Source of the DNA: JAKPRU01 sp029568995
Lineage (GTDB): Bacteria; Hinthialibacterota; Hinthialibacteria; Hinthialibacterales; JAKPRU01
Direction: 5' to 3'
Length of the DNA: 34,815 nucleotides
Assembly: GCA_035430965.1 (NCBI GenBank)
Contig: DAOMHQ010000034.1
Span: 1 to 34,815 of the forward strand
This document shows, piece after piece, positions 1 through 8,213 of this stretch. The notes below the pieces were generated by a model. The model did no database searches. It had not been told where the DNA came from and saw only the letters and a program-made list of their open reading frames with translations. Position numbers and translations under genes: made by a program. The first letter of the stretch is position 1; each line of letters begins with the position of its first letter.

Positions 1-2
1 AC

Positions 3-1820
3 CATCCTGTCAAAATCGACCCGGTGGAGATATCCGGAAAAGACAAGCCGGTCACAGTGCAGTTTCTTGCACGGGACATGAACGCGGACAATTGGGTGGA
101 CATCGTTTGCTCCGCAAATGAGAGAAGTCCTCACCAGGAAGCGTTCATGAATGCAATCTGGGTTTTTGAAGGCCAGCCGGAGGTGGAAGAGCTGGGTACT
201 ACCTTAATCACCGGCAAGAATGGGGTCTCGGCTTTATACCAGGTCGCATGTGGGAATCTTTCGGTGATAGAATCCGGGGGATCGGATGGCGTCTTGAGGC
301 TGTTCATTCCTCCGGCGGGCCGTGGGTCGGTCACACTGTTTGTTCCATGGGAGAATCCCAACAATGTGGATTTCACCCAACTTGATCCCAGGGGACTTCT
401 CGATCAGGTTCGATCGAGTTGGCATCTCCTTCTTGACCAGGGCGTCGATATTGCGGTTCCCGATCGGGCTGTTGTGGACTGTTATCGATCCTGCCTCGCC
501 CAATTATTCCTTCTGCGGGATTGTCTGTCCGGAGAAGAAGCAAAGGCAAAACATTCTGCCTCCATTCGGGAACAGGCTTATATCAGTGCGGCTTTAAGCC
601 TTTCGGGGTATGGATGGGCCGCTCGGGAATGCCTGGAGGCGCTTCGGAATCGCCAGGATCCCAGTGGAGGGTGGATCGATGCGGAACCGGGCTGGGAAAG
701 TGCAGGACAAGCGATTTGGGCGCTCTGGCTGGAGGGAACGCTCAGCAGAAGCGATCAATATCTGCGTTCCGTATATCCCACCGTCTCCAAGACCTGCGAA
801 TGGATTGATCAGAATCGGGAAAAGGAGAAGGAGCGATTCTACTCCTCTCTGCGCCGAAATGATTCCAGGTTCGGTCTGCTCCCTGGAAGACCGGCCATTC
901 GGAATGCGTCTGAGGAATACCATTACAGCCATGATTTCTGGGCCATCCAGGCCCTGAATCTGGGGATGGAAATCGCTGCACGGATTGGCGAGACGGAAGA
1001 CGCACGTCGGTGGGAACTTCGGTATCGCCGCTACCGTGCCGACCTCTCCCGGTCGATTCGAAAAGTCTTTGTAAGCGGGGAAGGATTTCTTCCAGCGTCG
1101 CCCGACACAACGGATGCCACCGGAGTCCTGGATAATCTCAATGCGATCTATCCCCTGGATACCTTTTCGGACCTGCCCGAATTGGTCTCCACTCTGAATT
1201 GGCTCGATAAGAAGAAACAGGAAGATCTTTTCATCGCTCCCGGTTCGCGACCGGAAAGCATTGACCTGTCTCGTTGTTCGGATGTTGCCGGAAGCTTCAT
1301 GACTCTCGAACGATGGGATCGGTCACCGGAGGTCCTATACGCGCTTCTCAATCACGCCCAGCGAACCAAGACCTGGCCGGAACAGGTCGCCCCGGACACA
1401 CGGCTGGGCTACGGAGAGATGCCGGATGCGGAAACGGCGGCGGGATATATCCTTCTCTTTCGACAGAGTCTGCTTTGGGAACAGAAGAACAAGCTGCATC
1501 TGGCGGCGGGCATTCATCGTTCCTGGCTGAATCCCGGCTGCACGGTCTCCATCGCCGATGCGCCCTCCCAGTTCGGTGTGATCTCGTTCTATTTGCAGCG
1601 GCTTTCCTGGGATACCCTTTTTGGCTCGATCACCATTCCCGAACTGAACCGCCCCATCCAGGTCCATCTCCATCTGCGACTGCCTGCCGATTGCGTTGTG
1701 GATGAGGCAATCTTAAACGGACAGCGCGTTCATGTCCGCGATGAGACGATTGCCTTCTTCAGTTCCGGCGGGATTTACGATCTTCACGCGGATATCCGAA
1801 GCCCCCAGGCACTCCCGTGA
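3..1820 (+). CDS. Partial six-hairpin glycosidase-like protein (5' end outside window)
   Basis: The frame is open from base 3 with no stop before the in-frame GTG at 24, so the gene runs in from the left edge and at least its N-terminus is missing. About 605 residues are visible. The first 130 or so look like a beta-rich domain. From about residue 150 to 500 the sequence has the helical, aromatic-rich pattern of an alpha/alpha-toroid glycoside hydrolase, including GGWIDAEPGWESAGQAIWAL and a YHYSHDFWAIQAL segment followed by long amphipathic helices, as in amylo-glucosidase or rhamnosidase-like six-hairpin enzymes. A short beta-rich tail follows. I cannot assign a GH family or catalytic acids. 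It converges on the next gene with only 4 bases between the stops and no terminator hairpin between them. The fold assignment rests on pattern recognition only. Confidence 0.6.
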   Translation, partial: HPVKIDPVEISGKDKPVTVQFLARDMNADNWVDIVCSANERSPHQEAFMNAIWVFEGQPEVEELGTTLITGKNGVSALYQVACGNLSVIESGGSDGVLRLFIPPAGRGSVTLFVPWENPNNVDFTQLDPRGLLDQVRSSWHLLLDQGVDIAVPDRAVVDCYRSCLAQLFLLRDCLSGEEAKAKHSASIREQAYISAALSLSGYGWAARECLEALRNRQDPSGGWIDAEPGWESAGQAIWALWLEGTLSRSDQYLRSVYPTVSKTCEWIDQNREKEKERFYSSLRRNDSRFGLLPGRPAIRNASEEYHYSHDFWAIQALNLGMEIAARIGETEDARRWELRYRRYRADLSRSIRKVFVSGEGFLPASPDTTDATGVLDNLNAIYPLDTFSDLPELVSTLNWLDKKKQEDLFIAPGSRPESIDLSRCSDVAGSFMTLERWDRSPEVLYALLNHAQRTKTWPEQVAPDTRLGYGEMPDAETAAGYILLFRQSLLWEQKNKLHLAAGIHRSWLNPGCTVSIADAPSQFGVISFYLQRLSWDTLFGSITIPELNRPIQVHLHLRLPADCVVDEAILNGQRVHVRDETIAFFSSGGIYDLHADIRSPQALP

Positions 1821-1824
1821 GAAT

Positions 1825-3246
1825 TCACTGTTCTTCTGCTGCCGAATCGTCTTGCGGCACTCGAACCTCGTATACTCCTCCGGGTTCGACTTCAATCTTC
1901 TCCGAATGCTTCACAACTTCGCCATTCTGCCGATAGTAAACAGACACCTCGTGAGAACCCTCCAGAACATGGCCAATCTCGGTAGTTTTTGCGTATCCAT
2001 CCAGGACGATGCTCCACAGATTCTCGTCAAGCGAATCCGGCAGGTGAATCAGAATCGTTCCTTCTCCCCGATGACCGAGTCGAGCCGCATCCGCCACTTT
2101 CCCTCCGAGCAAAAACGCCGAGATGCAGATCAGCAGCCAAGCCGCAAACCGGCCCCATCGCACCCGCCAATTCTCCAGAATATCGACGGCCAGAAACGCC
2201 ATCGGCAGCCCGGTAAAACTGAACAGGTCCCAGTCCATTCGCCCGCGATCGGGATGCCAGATAAATGTAAATATCAAGAAACAAACCAGCGATAGAGTCA
2301 CCGTCATGGACCAGAGGCTTCGCTGAATCTTCCGAAAAACCACTCCCGCCAACACAATCAGGGCCGTGAGATGCGAGCTATTCCAGGCAAACCACAGCCA
2401 GTCATAGCCATGGCTGAACGAGAATAGAGCATATCGCTTCTTGACACTTCCCGGCTTCACGTCTTCCGGGATGTGGAAGAGGGACATGAACCGGTCTCCC
2501 ACCATTTCGCCATTACCGAGATCAGATCGGAACAGGACCAGAGTCAGCAGAATGGCCGGGGCCAGTCCCATGGCGAATTGGAGGGCGTCCCGTCTTCGAT
2601 GACGACTCTGCAAGAGTAACGGAATGAAGATCGGGAGAAGAAACCAGAAGATCAAGTGAAAGAAAATGCCCAGCGAAAACACTGCCGCAACCGTAATGGC
2701 GCGGACTTGTCCCGCCAAGTAACGTCGACAGGTCAGAAACAACAGCATCAAACAGGCCATGGGCATGGCATACGTCTCAATATGCCCATAAAACAATTGC
2801 ATGAATCCGCATGAACCGATCAGCCCCAGGGCCATCCATCGGCCATTCCCCGCCCCCACCAAACGCCACGTCCAATACACAAAGGCAAACCCGGCCAGGC
2901 AGGAGACCAGGTTGATCGCCCAGCGCCCGTCCCAACCCCACAGCCAGTGGGTGACCGTGTAAGTCAATTGCATCGTGCCGAAGGAGAGCATCTGCCGCTT
3001 GCGCAGCCAGATCCCGCCTTCGATTTCACGGAACCACTGGTCGCTGTCGCCGCCGGTCATTTCTACGGCACGGAAAAACCAGAACAGAACAAAGGCCGCA
3101 GTCGCCAGGAGAAGCGCGGTTCGGGAATCGCCTTGTTCAAAAATACCCTGTGTGTTGCCCGTCGCCTTTTCACAGACGCCAAGGAGAGAAGTTCCTTCCC
3201 CAAGATTAGGAGGGGGTTGACCGGATATAGCAGGACTCCTCGACAT
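1825..3246 (-). CDS. Polytopic membrane protein, GT-C glycosyltransferase-like
   Basis: A 473-residue integral membrane protein with about ten hydrophobic segments after a hydrophilic N-terminus of about 45 residues. The first hydrophobic segment is followed by a loop with GGDSDQWF and an acidic pair, as in the first periplasmic loop of GT-C enzymes that use lipid-linked sugars. The segment FYGHIETYAM is typical of uncharacterised GT-C-like or mannosyltransferase-like proteins. The C-terminal 110 residues are a soluble beta-rich domain ending in acidic residues. The only canonical start is ATG at 3246. The N-terminal 35 codons are proline- and glycine-rich and lie next to a repeat-rich intergenic region, so the true start is uncertain; no other ATG, GTG or TTG occurs before the first membrane segment. 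Substrate unknown. Confidence 0.6.
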   Translation of the reverse strand: MSRSPAISGQPPPNLGEGTSLLGVCEKATGNTQGIFEQGDSRTALLLATAAFVLFWFFRAVEMTGGDSDQWFREIEGGIWLRKRQMLSFGTMQLTYTVTHWLWGWDGRWAINLVSCLAGFAFVYWTWRLVGAGNGRWMALGLIGSCGFMQLFYGHIETYAMPMACLMLLFLTCRRYLAGQVRAITVAAVFSLGIFFHLIFWFLLPIFIPLLLQSRHRRRDALQFAMGLAPAILLTLVLFRSDLGNGEMVGDRFMSLFHIPEDVKPGSVKKRYALFSFSHGYDWLWFAWNSSHLTALIVLAGVVFRKIQRSLWSMTVTLSLVCFLIFTFIWHPDRGRMDWDLFSFTGLPMAFLAVDILENWRVRWGRFAAWLLICISAFLLGGKVADAARLGHRGEGTILIHLPDSLDENLWSIVLDGYAKTTEIGHVLEGSHEVSVYYRQNGEVVKHSEKIEVEPGGVYEVRVPQDDSAAEEQ

Positions 3247-3328
3247 CCACTGAGCACTACTTTCTTGCGAGCGCGGCTCCGGCAGGGCCGGTGAATTGGT
3301 GAAGAAAGCGTGTTTCCCGCCCTTCTTT

Positions 3329-3391
3329 GTCAGGCAGAGATGCCTGACCTACTGGGTAGCTGCCAGGCAGAGACGTCTGACCTACTGGTAG
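3329..3391. repeat. Tandem pair of short palindromic repeats, period 33
   Basis: CAGGCAGAGATGCCTGACC at 3331 recurs as CAGGCAGAGACGTCTGACC at 3364, each followed by TACTGG. The first copy is a palindrome: GTCAGGCA, a GAGA loop, then TGCCTGAC (3329-3348). A third, weaker relative with AGGCCTCCGTGCCTGTC follows at about 3396. This is the style of dispersed REP-like units. No protein is encoded. Confidence 0.85.
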
Positions 3392-3445
3392 GATAGGCCT
3401 CCGTGCCTGTCGATGGGCGGCGACGTGGCGATCTCAGACTTTGCC

Positions 3446-3509
3446 GAGATTCCTCACATTCGTTCGGAATGACAATAAGCCTGTCATTTCGACCGAAGGG
3501 AGAAATCTC
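3446..3509. repeat. Long imperfect inverted repeat (REP/BIME-like)
   Basis: The left arm, 3446-3474 (starting GAGATTCCTCAC and ending GGAATGACA), pairs with the right arm, 3482-3509 (starting TGTCATTTCGAC and ending AGAAATCTC), across a 7-base loop. A second short inversion follows: AGAAATCT at 3501 against AGATTTCT at 3532. As I recall, this wording (TGTCATTTCGACCGAAGGGA) is a dispersed noncoding repeat in several unrelated bacterial phyla. It has no T tract on either side, so it is a poor intrinsic terminator. Confidence 0.85.
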
Positions 3510-3557
3510 ATCCAAGACGGCAGATTTCTCAGGATCCACTGTCCTGGCTAGATCCCC

Positions 3558-5258
3558 TCAGCCTCTCTGTTTCAGCACGGCGCCATCGGCTGCGGAGGAA
3601 ACCGACTCGGCATAACGAAGCATAACGCCGACTTTGATTTTCGCTTCGGGGCGTTTCCAGGCGACTCGCCGTCGCTGTATTTCCTCTTCCGAAAGCCGAA
3701 CATTGAGCGACCGGTTGGGGATGTCGATGTCGATGATATCCCCTTCTTCCAAGAGGCCGATCGGTCCGCCTTCCATGGCTTCGGGAGAGATGTGCCCGAT
3801 AGAGGCCCCTGTCGTTGCACCCGAAAATCGACCATCCGTAATCAGGGCGACTTTATCGGCCATTCCCATTCCCTTCACAACGGAGGTGGGGGTAAGCATT
3901 TCGGGCATTCCGGGGCCGCCCTTGGGACCCTCATAACGAATGACAACAACCGCGCCAGCCTTGATTCGGTTACCGAGAATTGCCTCGCAGGCTTCGCTTT
4001 CGGAATTGAATATCCGCGCGGGACCGGAGTGTTTCAACATTTCGGGCAGCACGGCGGAGGCTTTCACAATGCTCCCATCGGGGGCGAGATTGCCATACAA
4101 ACAGCACAGACCCCCGGTCGCATGAACCGGCTTATCCAGACTGCATACGACCGTTCCGTCGCAGTCGGGCGCGCACACCAGGTTTTCCGCCAGGGTCTTT
4201 CCGGTAGCCGTCAATGTGCCGCCATCAATGAGTTTTCCTTTCTTCAATTCCTTGAGAATCACCGAGACGCCACCGACCCGGTGCAGATCCTCCAGATGCC
4301 AGGGACCGCCCGGAGCCATATTGCAGATATGCGGAGTCTGCGCACCGATTTCGTTGAATTCCGACAGGGCGAGGGACAAACCGGCCTCATAAGCCAGCGC
4401 CGGAAGGTGCAGCGCGGTGTTCGTGGAACCACCGAACGCCATATCCAGGGCAATCGCATTTTCAAACGCCTCGCGTGTCATGATCTGGCGCGGCGTGATC
4501 CCTTTCTTTACCAGTTCCATAATCTGTTCTCCGGCAGCCTGAGCGAGACGGATACGGTCGGCATGGACAGCGGGAATGGTTCCGTTTCCAGGCAGGGCAA
4601 TCCCCAGAGGCTCTGAAAGACAACTCATCGTGTTCGCCGTGAACATACCGGCACAAGAACCGGCGCCCGGACAGGCAGACCGGCAGCTATCCTCATAGAC
4701 CTCTTCGGGGATCTTGCCGGATTTCACGGCAGCGATTCGGCCAAATAGTGTATTCAGGTCAATCGTCGCATCCCCCATTCCCGGATACTTGCCTCGGAAA
4801 AGCCCCAGATCGAATCCCGCCAGCATCGGCCCGCCGGTGATCAGAATGGACGGGATGTTCAGCCGCAACGCCGCCATGATCATGCCCGGAGTAATCTTGT
4901 CGCAGTTCGACACAAGGACAATGCCGTCGAATGGATGGCCCTGGGCCATGATCTCCAAGGAATCGGCGATCACCTCGCGGCTCACAAGGGAATACCGCAT
5001 CCCCAGGTGGTTCATCGCGATCCCATCACAGACCCCGATCGTTCCGAATTCGACCGGCGTCCCACCGGCCATCAGAATCCCGCGCTTGACTGCTGCCGAG
5101 ATTTTGTTCAGATCGACATGACCGGGGATGATCTCATTGTAGGAGTTCGCAATCCCGATAATGGGCTTGTCAAGATCCTTTCGAGCCAATCCTGTCGCCA
5201 ACCATAAGGACCGATGAGGCCCTTTTTCCGGGCCGGATTTCATCACATCGCTGCGCAT
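3558..5258 (-). CDS. ilvD: Dihydroxy-acid dehydratase (branched-chain amino acid synthesis)
   Basis: Cytosolic iron-sulfur enzyme that dehydrates 2,3-dihydroxyisovalerate and 2,3-dihydroxy-3-methylvalerate to the 2-oxo acids leading to valine, leucine and isoleucine. At 566 residues it has the normal family length. Visible family motifs are MRSDVMKSGPEKGPHRSL at the N-terminus, GVCDGIAM, SNCDKITPGM and CPGAGSCAGMFTANTM (cluster cysteines), and GGPGMPEML and DGRFSG near the C-terminus. The first loop reads NSYNEIIPGH, that is, the E. coli-like form without a cysteine there. The start was set at ATG 5258, not 5294, because GGAGG sits 8 bases upstream of 5258 and homologues begin at MRSD. The gene stands alone, divergent from the isomerase gene, without the ilvB/N/C genes beside it. 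Confidence 0.97.
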   Translation of the reverse strand: MRSDVMKSGPEKGPHRSLWLATGLARKDLDKPIIGIANSYNEIIPGHVDLNKISAAVKRGILMAGGTPVEFGTIGVCDGIAMNHLGMRYSLVSREVIADSLEIMAQGHPFDGIVLVSNCDKITPGMIMAALRLNIPSILITGGPMLAGFDLGLFRGKYPGMGDATIDLNTLFGRIAAVKSGKIPEEVYEDSCRSACPGAGSCAGMFTANTMSCLSEPLGIALPGNGTIPAVHADRIRLAQAAGEQIMELVKKGITPRQIMTREAFENAIALDMAFGGSTNTALHLPALAYEAGLSLALSEFNEIGAQTPHICNMAPGGPWHLEDLHRVGGVSVILKELKKGKLIDGGTLTATGKTLAENLVCAPDCDGTVVCSLDKPVHATGGLCCLYGNLAPDGSIVKASAVLPEMLKHSGPARIFNSESEACEAILGNRIKAGAVVVIRYEGPKGGPGMPEMLTPTSVVKGMGMADKVALITDGRFSGATTGASIGHISPEAMEGGPIGLLEEGDIIDIDIPNRSLNVRLSEEEIQRRRVAWKRPEAKIKVGVMLRYAESVSSAADGAVLKQRG

Positions 5259-5328
5259 TTGAATGAACCTCCATTCGCAACCTTGATTGCTCAAATTGGC
5301 TGATTCGGCGCACTTTCAACGCAACCGA

Positions 5329-5334
5329 ATTATA
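5329..5334 (-). promoter_or_regulatory. Possible -10 box for ilvD
   Basis: A perfect TATAAT on the minus strand would start transcription near 5322, about 64 bases before the ilvD ATG. I see no convincing -35 hexamer at 16-18 bases and no extended -10. No attenuator or T-box-like leader is apparent in the short upstream region. Confidence 0.3.
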
Positions 5335-5503
5335 GGAGTCTCTCACCGGCCTCGGCTTGGGTCAACGGCAAGGTCTTTTTCATTGACTCCGAACAATCTC
5401 ACCGGCTGCTTCTCCATTCATCTTCGTCGCACTGCCGGGGTGGTGTAGAATAAGACAAGTCTGAAAGGTCGGACAAATTGGAACCAGAGGAAAGGAATCG
5501 ACC

Positions 5504-6427
5504 ATGCCATTTTCATCTTCCCGCAGAGAATTCATTCAGAGCAGTGTCGCCGCAACCTTGGCAGTTTCCACGCTTGGGATGAGTTCGCAGACAGCCCAGG
5601 CCATACCTCCCATTCAGCACGGTTTGAAAGGTCCACGCATGAAACTCAGCTGCGCCGCCTATTCCTATCGAGATCATTTCAAAAGCGGAATCATGACTAT
5701 GCACGAGTTCCTGGAGGTCTGTGCCACAATGGGGTTGGATGGAGCCGAACCGACCTCTTATTATTTCCCGAATCCTCTCACCGATGAATGGATCATCGAC
5801 TACAAACGTCGTGCCTTTCTGCTGGGATTAGATATTTCCGGGACCGCCGTGGGGAATACGTTTACCCATAATCCCGGTCCCGAACGGGAGAAAGAGATTT
5901 TACACGTAAAGAATTGGATCGACCATGCGGCCCTTCTGGGAGCGCCGACCATTCGAATCTTCGCCGGTGGCATCCCCAAGGGATCGGACATGACCCTGGA
6001 GCAAGCACGGAAAAATGCCATCGAAGCCACGCAGGAAGCGTGCGCGTATGCGGCAACACGAGGAGTCTTCCTTGCACTGGAAAATCACGGCGGCATTGTC
6101 CCCGACGCCGAAAGCATGTTAGCCATTATCGACAAAGTCGAATCGGATTGGTTTGGAGTAAACCTCGATACGGGGAATTTCCATACCGCCGATCCGTACG
6201 CGGAAATGGCGAAGGTGCTCCCGTATACCATGACAGTTCAGGTGAAGGTTCACATTCAGCCGCAGGGCGGCCAGAAAACCGAGGCGGACTTCAAACGCAT
6301 TCTCGGAATCCTGGCCGATGGCGGTTATCGCGGATATGTCGCGCTGGAATATGAAGGCGCTAACGATCCCATCGCCGATGTGCCGCGATATATCGAAAAA
6401 CTACAAACGATTCTGGCAGGAATGTGA
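5504..6427 (+). CDS. Tat-exported sugar phosphate isomerase/epimerase (xylose isomerase-like TIM barrel)
   Basis: A 307-residue protein of the AP-endonuclease-2/xylose isomerase-like TIM-barrel family, which isomerises or epimerises sugars at a divalent metal. The N-terminus SSRREFIQSS followed by an alanine-rich hydrophobic stretch is a twin-arginine signal, cleaved probably after TAQA (about residue 33), so it should act outside the cytoplasm. Barrel-strand metal/acid motifs are seen in FLALENHGG, GVNLDTGNFH, VQVKVHIQ and YVALEYEG. AGAGGAAAGGA precedes the ATG. The next gene starts 3 bases after the stop, so the two form an operon. Tat-exported proteins of this family are abundant in Planctomycetes, Verrucomicrobia and Hydrogenedentes, where substrates are mostly unknown. 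Confidence 0.88.
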   Translation: MPFSSSRREFIQSSVAATLAVSTLGMSSQTAQAIPPIQHGLKGPRMKLSCAAYSYRDHFKSGIMTMHEFLEVCATMGLDGAEPTSYYFPNPLTDEWIIDYKRRAFLLGLDISGTAVGNTFTHNPGPEREKEILHVKNWIDHAALLGAPTIRIFAGGIPKGSDMTLEQARKNAIEATQEACAYAATRGVFLALENHGGIVPDAESMLAIIDKVESDWFGVNLDTGNFHTADPYAEMAKVLPYTMTVQVKVHIQPQGGQKTEADFKRILGILADGGYRGYVALEYEGANDPIADVPRYIEKLQTILAGM

Positions 6428-6430
6428 CCG

Positions 6431-7405
6431 ATGAAACGCCGGGCATTTCTGCAGAGCGCCACGATTCCGTTGCTTGGATCGGCGACCGGCCTGGCCGGTT
6501 GTAGTTTTCAACAGAGACGAATGGAGTGCAACACAATGGCCGGAACAGTACAGAAACGTCCCTTCGGTCAAACCGGAGAAGAACTTTCGCTGGTGGGATT
6601 CGGAGCGATTGCCGTGATGAATGAGGAACAATCGGATGCGAATCGGTGGGTTGCACAGGCTGTGGAACGAGGCGTCAACTATTTCGATGTCGCCCCCAGC
6701 TACGGGAACGCGCAGGACCGGTTGGGGCCTGCACTGGAGCCGTATCGAAAAGGTGTCTTTCTTGCCTGCAAGACCGGCGAACGCGGCAAGGACGGCGCGA
6801 TAAAGGAACTACACAACTCGCTGAAAGTCCTCCGCACGGACCATATTGATTTGTATCAACTCCACGGGCTGACAACTATCGAGGATGTAGAGCGTGTTAC
6901 GGGGTCGAATGGCGCTCTGGAAGCATTCGTCGAAGCAAGAGAAAAGGGGCAGATCCGGTACATTGGATTTTCGGTGCATTCCGAGGAGGCCGCGGAACGA
7001 GTAATGAACGCTTTCGATTTCGATAGCGTATTGTTTCCACTGAACTACGTTGCGTATTATCAAGGGCATTTCGGATCGAGAATCCTTCGGAAAGCGGAAG
7101 AAAAAGGAATAGCCTGTCTTGCGCTGAAGGCCCTGGCCCGCTGCATTCGTGCCAAGGACAAGCCGGACAGCACGGGACATCCGAAATGCTGGTATGAGCC
7201 GATTACCGATCCGGTGGAGCAGGAACTGGCGTTGCGCTGGACGCTGTCACACAATATCACGGCGGCGGTTCCACCGGGGCATGCGGATCTTTTCTTCCGC
7301 GCCCTGGACATCGCGGAACGATTCACACCGTTAGCCGTTGAGGAACAGGCGGATCTCGAACGCCGGTCGGTCGGTCTCGAACCGATCTTCAGGACGGAGG
7401 CATGA
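6431..7405 (+). CDS. Aldo/keto reductase with Tat signal and lipobox
   Basis: A 324-residue NAD(P)H-dependent aldo/keto reductase that interconverts carbonyls and alcohols, probably of sugars. The catalytic tetrad is visible: Asp and Tyr in YFDVAPSYG, Lys in ACKTGER, His in LYQLHGL. The N-terminus MKRRAFLQSA carries a twin arginine, and LAGC at about residue 24 fits a lipobox, so the protein may be a Tat-exported lipoprotein. A second methionine (at about residue 36, start of MAGTVQKRPF) matches where ordinary cytosolic family members begin, so a cytosolic form from that codon cannot be excluded. It follows the isomerase gene by 3 bases, with AGGA upstream. How a nicotinamide-dependent enzyme works outside the cytoplasm is not evident; cofactor carried along by Tat is a known possibility. 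Confidence 0.88.
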   Translation: MKRRAFLQSATIPLLGSATGLAGCSFQQRRMECNTMAGTVQKRPFGQTGEELSLVGFGAIAVMNEEQSDANRWVAQAVERGVNYFDVAPSYGNAQDRLGPALEPYRKGVFLACKTGERGKDGAIKELHNSLKVLRTDHIDLYQLHGLTTIEDVERVTGSNGALEAFVEAREKGQIRYIGFSVHSEEAAERVMNAFDFDSVLFPLNYVAYYQGHFGSRILRKAEEKGIACLALKALARCIRAKDKPDSTGHPKCWYEPITDPVEQELALRWTLSHNITAAVPPGHADLFFRALDIAERFTPLAVEEQADLERRSVGLEPIFRTEA

Positions 7406-7428
7406 CGGGCAGTAGGCAATTTGATGCC

Positions 7429-7456
7429 TTGACATCATGATTTCTGATGCTATGAT
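7429..7456 (+). promoter_or_regulatory. Sigma-70 promoter of vapBC, with overlapping operator
   Basis: TTGACA (7429-7434), a 16-base spacer, then TATGAT (7451-7456): near consensus. The expected start site falls at about 7462-7464, on the ATG of the antitoxin gene, implying a leaderless message. CATCAT (7433-7438) and ATGATG (7452-7457) form an inverted repeat covering both hexamers, a likely site for autoregulation by the antitoxin/toxin complex. Confidence 0.75.
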
Positions 7457-7462
7457 GATAAT

Positions 7463-7708
7463 ATGAGAACAACACTGACCATAGACGACGATGTTCTGGA
7501 CGAAGCGAAAGCGGTTGCGGCAAAGCTCAATGCGCCCTTCCGCCGCGTGGTAAATGAAGCGTTGCGCCTCGGATTGCAGGCGGTTGAGACTGCCCCACGA
7601 AGTCGGCCTTATCACACTCGACCCCACAAGATGGGGCTGAAACCCGGAATGAATCTGGACAACATCCAGGAACTCCTGGCTCAGATCGAGGGGGAGAATC
7701 ACCGGTGA
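7463..7708 (+). CDS. vapB: VapB-type antitoxin (ribbon-helix-helix)
   Basis: An 81-residue protein. The N-terminus MRTTLTIDDDVLDEAK is the beta strand and first helix of a ribbon-helix-helix DNA-binding domain, as in VapB antitoxins of PIN-domain toxins. The C-terminal half (about residues 50-81) is polar and would wrap the toxin. The stop overlaps the toxin start (GTGA). There is no Shine-Dalgarno sequence upstream, and the promoter -10 box lies 6 bases before the ATG, so translation is probably leaderless. It should neutralise VapC and repress its own operon. Confidence 0.88.
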   Translation: MRTTLTIDDDVLDEAKAVAAKLNAPFRRVVNEALRLGLQAVETAPRSRPYHTRPHKMGLKPGMNLDNIQELLAQIEGENHR

Positions 7709-8133
7709 TCCTCGTAGATGCGAATATCCTCTTGTATGCCCAGGACCAATTGAGTCCTTGCCACACAAAGGCGCGCGAATGGTGGGATTGCCAGTTGTCC
7801 AGCGCTTCACCGGTGTGCCTTTGTTGGACCGTTCTCGGTGCGTTCATCCGTATCGGCACGAATCCGCGCGTTTTCGAGCAGCCGCTGTCTCTCGATCAAG
7901 CGCTTTCCTGCGTGCAAAGATGGTTGGATCTGCCCTGCACACGCATCATTTATCCGACCACCCGACATTGGGCCGTCTTTAGGCGACTGCTCATCGAGGG
8001 CCAGGCAGTGGCAAACCTTGTGACCGATGCACATCTGGCCGCACTGGCCATCGAACACGGTTGCGAGCTGATGTCCACCGATACTGACTTCTCACGTTTT
8101 CCCGGTGTCAAGTGGCGAAATCCCTTGAAATAG
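7705..8133 (+). CDS. vapC: VapC-type PIN-domain ribonuclease toxin
   Basis: A 142-residue PIN-domain toxin, predicted to cleave RNA with Mg2+/Mn2+. Acidic residues of the PIN site are Asp5 (ILVDANILLY), Asp108 (TDAHLAALA), and Asp126/Asp128 (STDTDFSRF). The segment FIRIGTNPRVFEQPLS matches the subfamily common in Mycobacterium tuberculosis (TIGR00028 type). Its second motif reads TVLGAFIR, with Ala46 near where classic PIN domains have Glu; this is usual for that subfamily as I recall it. It starts at GTG 7705, overlapping the vapB stop by 4 bases, so it is translationally coupled. The reading frame is complete and looks intact. Confidence 0.9.
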   Translation: MILVDANILLYAQDQLSPCHTKAREWWDCQLSSASPVCLCWTVLGAFIRIGTNPRVFEQPLSLDQALSCVQRWLDLPCTRIIYPTTRHWAVFRRLLIEGQAVANLVTDAHLAALAIEHGCELMSTDTDFSRFPGVKWRNPLK

Positions 8134-8213
8134 GGGGATTTGGGAGTTGGCGAGTTCGAGGTAGAAGAACTCCTCATGAAAAGGTATCATGCGCTTGATG
8201 GAGGTTGTTGAAT

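Larger units (their letters stand above)
3247..3557. other. Intergenic stretch filled with short palindromic repeats
   Basis: This 311-base gap lies between ilvD and the GT-C-like gene, both read on the minus strand. I see no gene in it. From 3329 to 3539 it is a patchwork of short direct and inverted repeats, listed separately. Any promoter for the GT-C-like gene would have to lie within or next to these repeats. Confidence 0.7.

Noticed and set aside
5259..5503. Amino-acid-responsive leader (attenuator or T-box) before ilvD
   Set aside because: No leader peptide with branched-chain codons, no T-box sequence and no terminator hairpin found.
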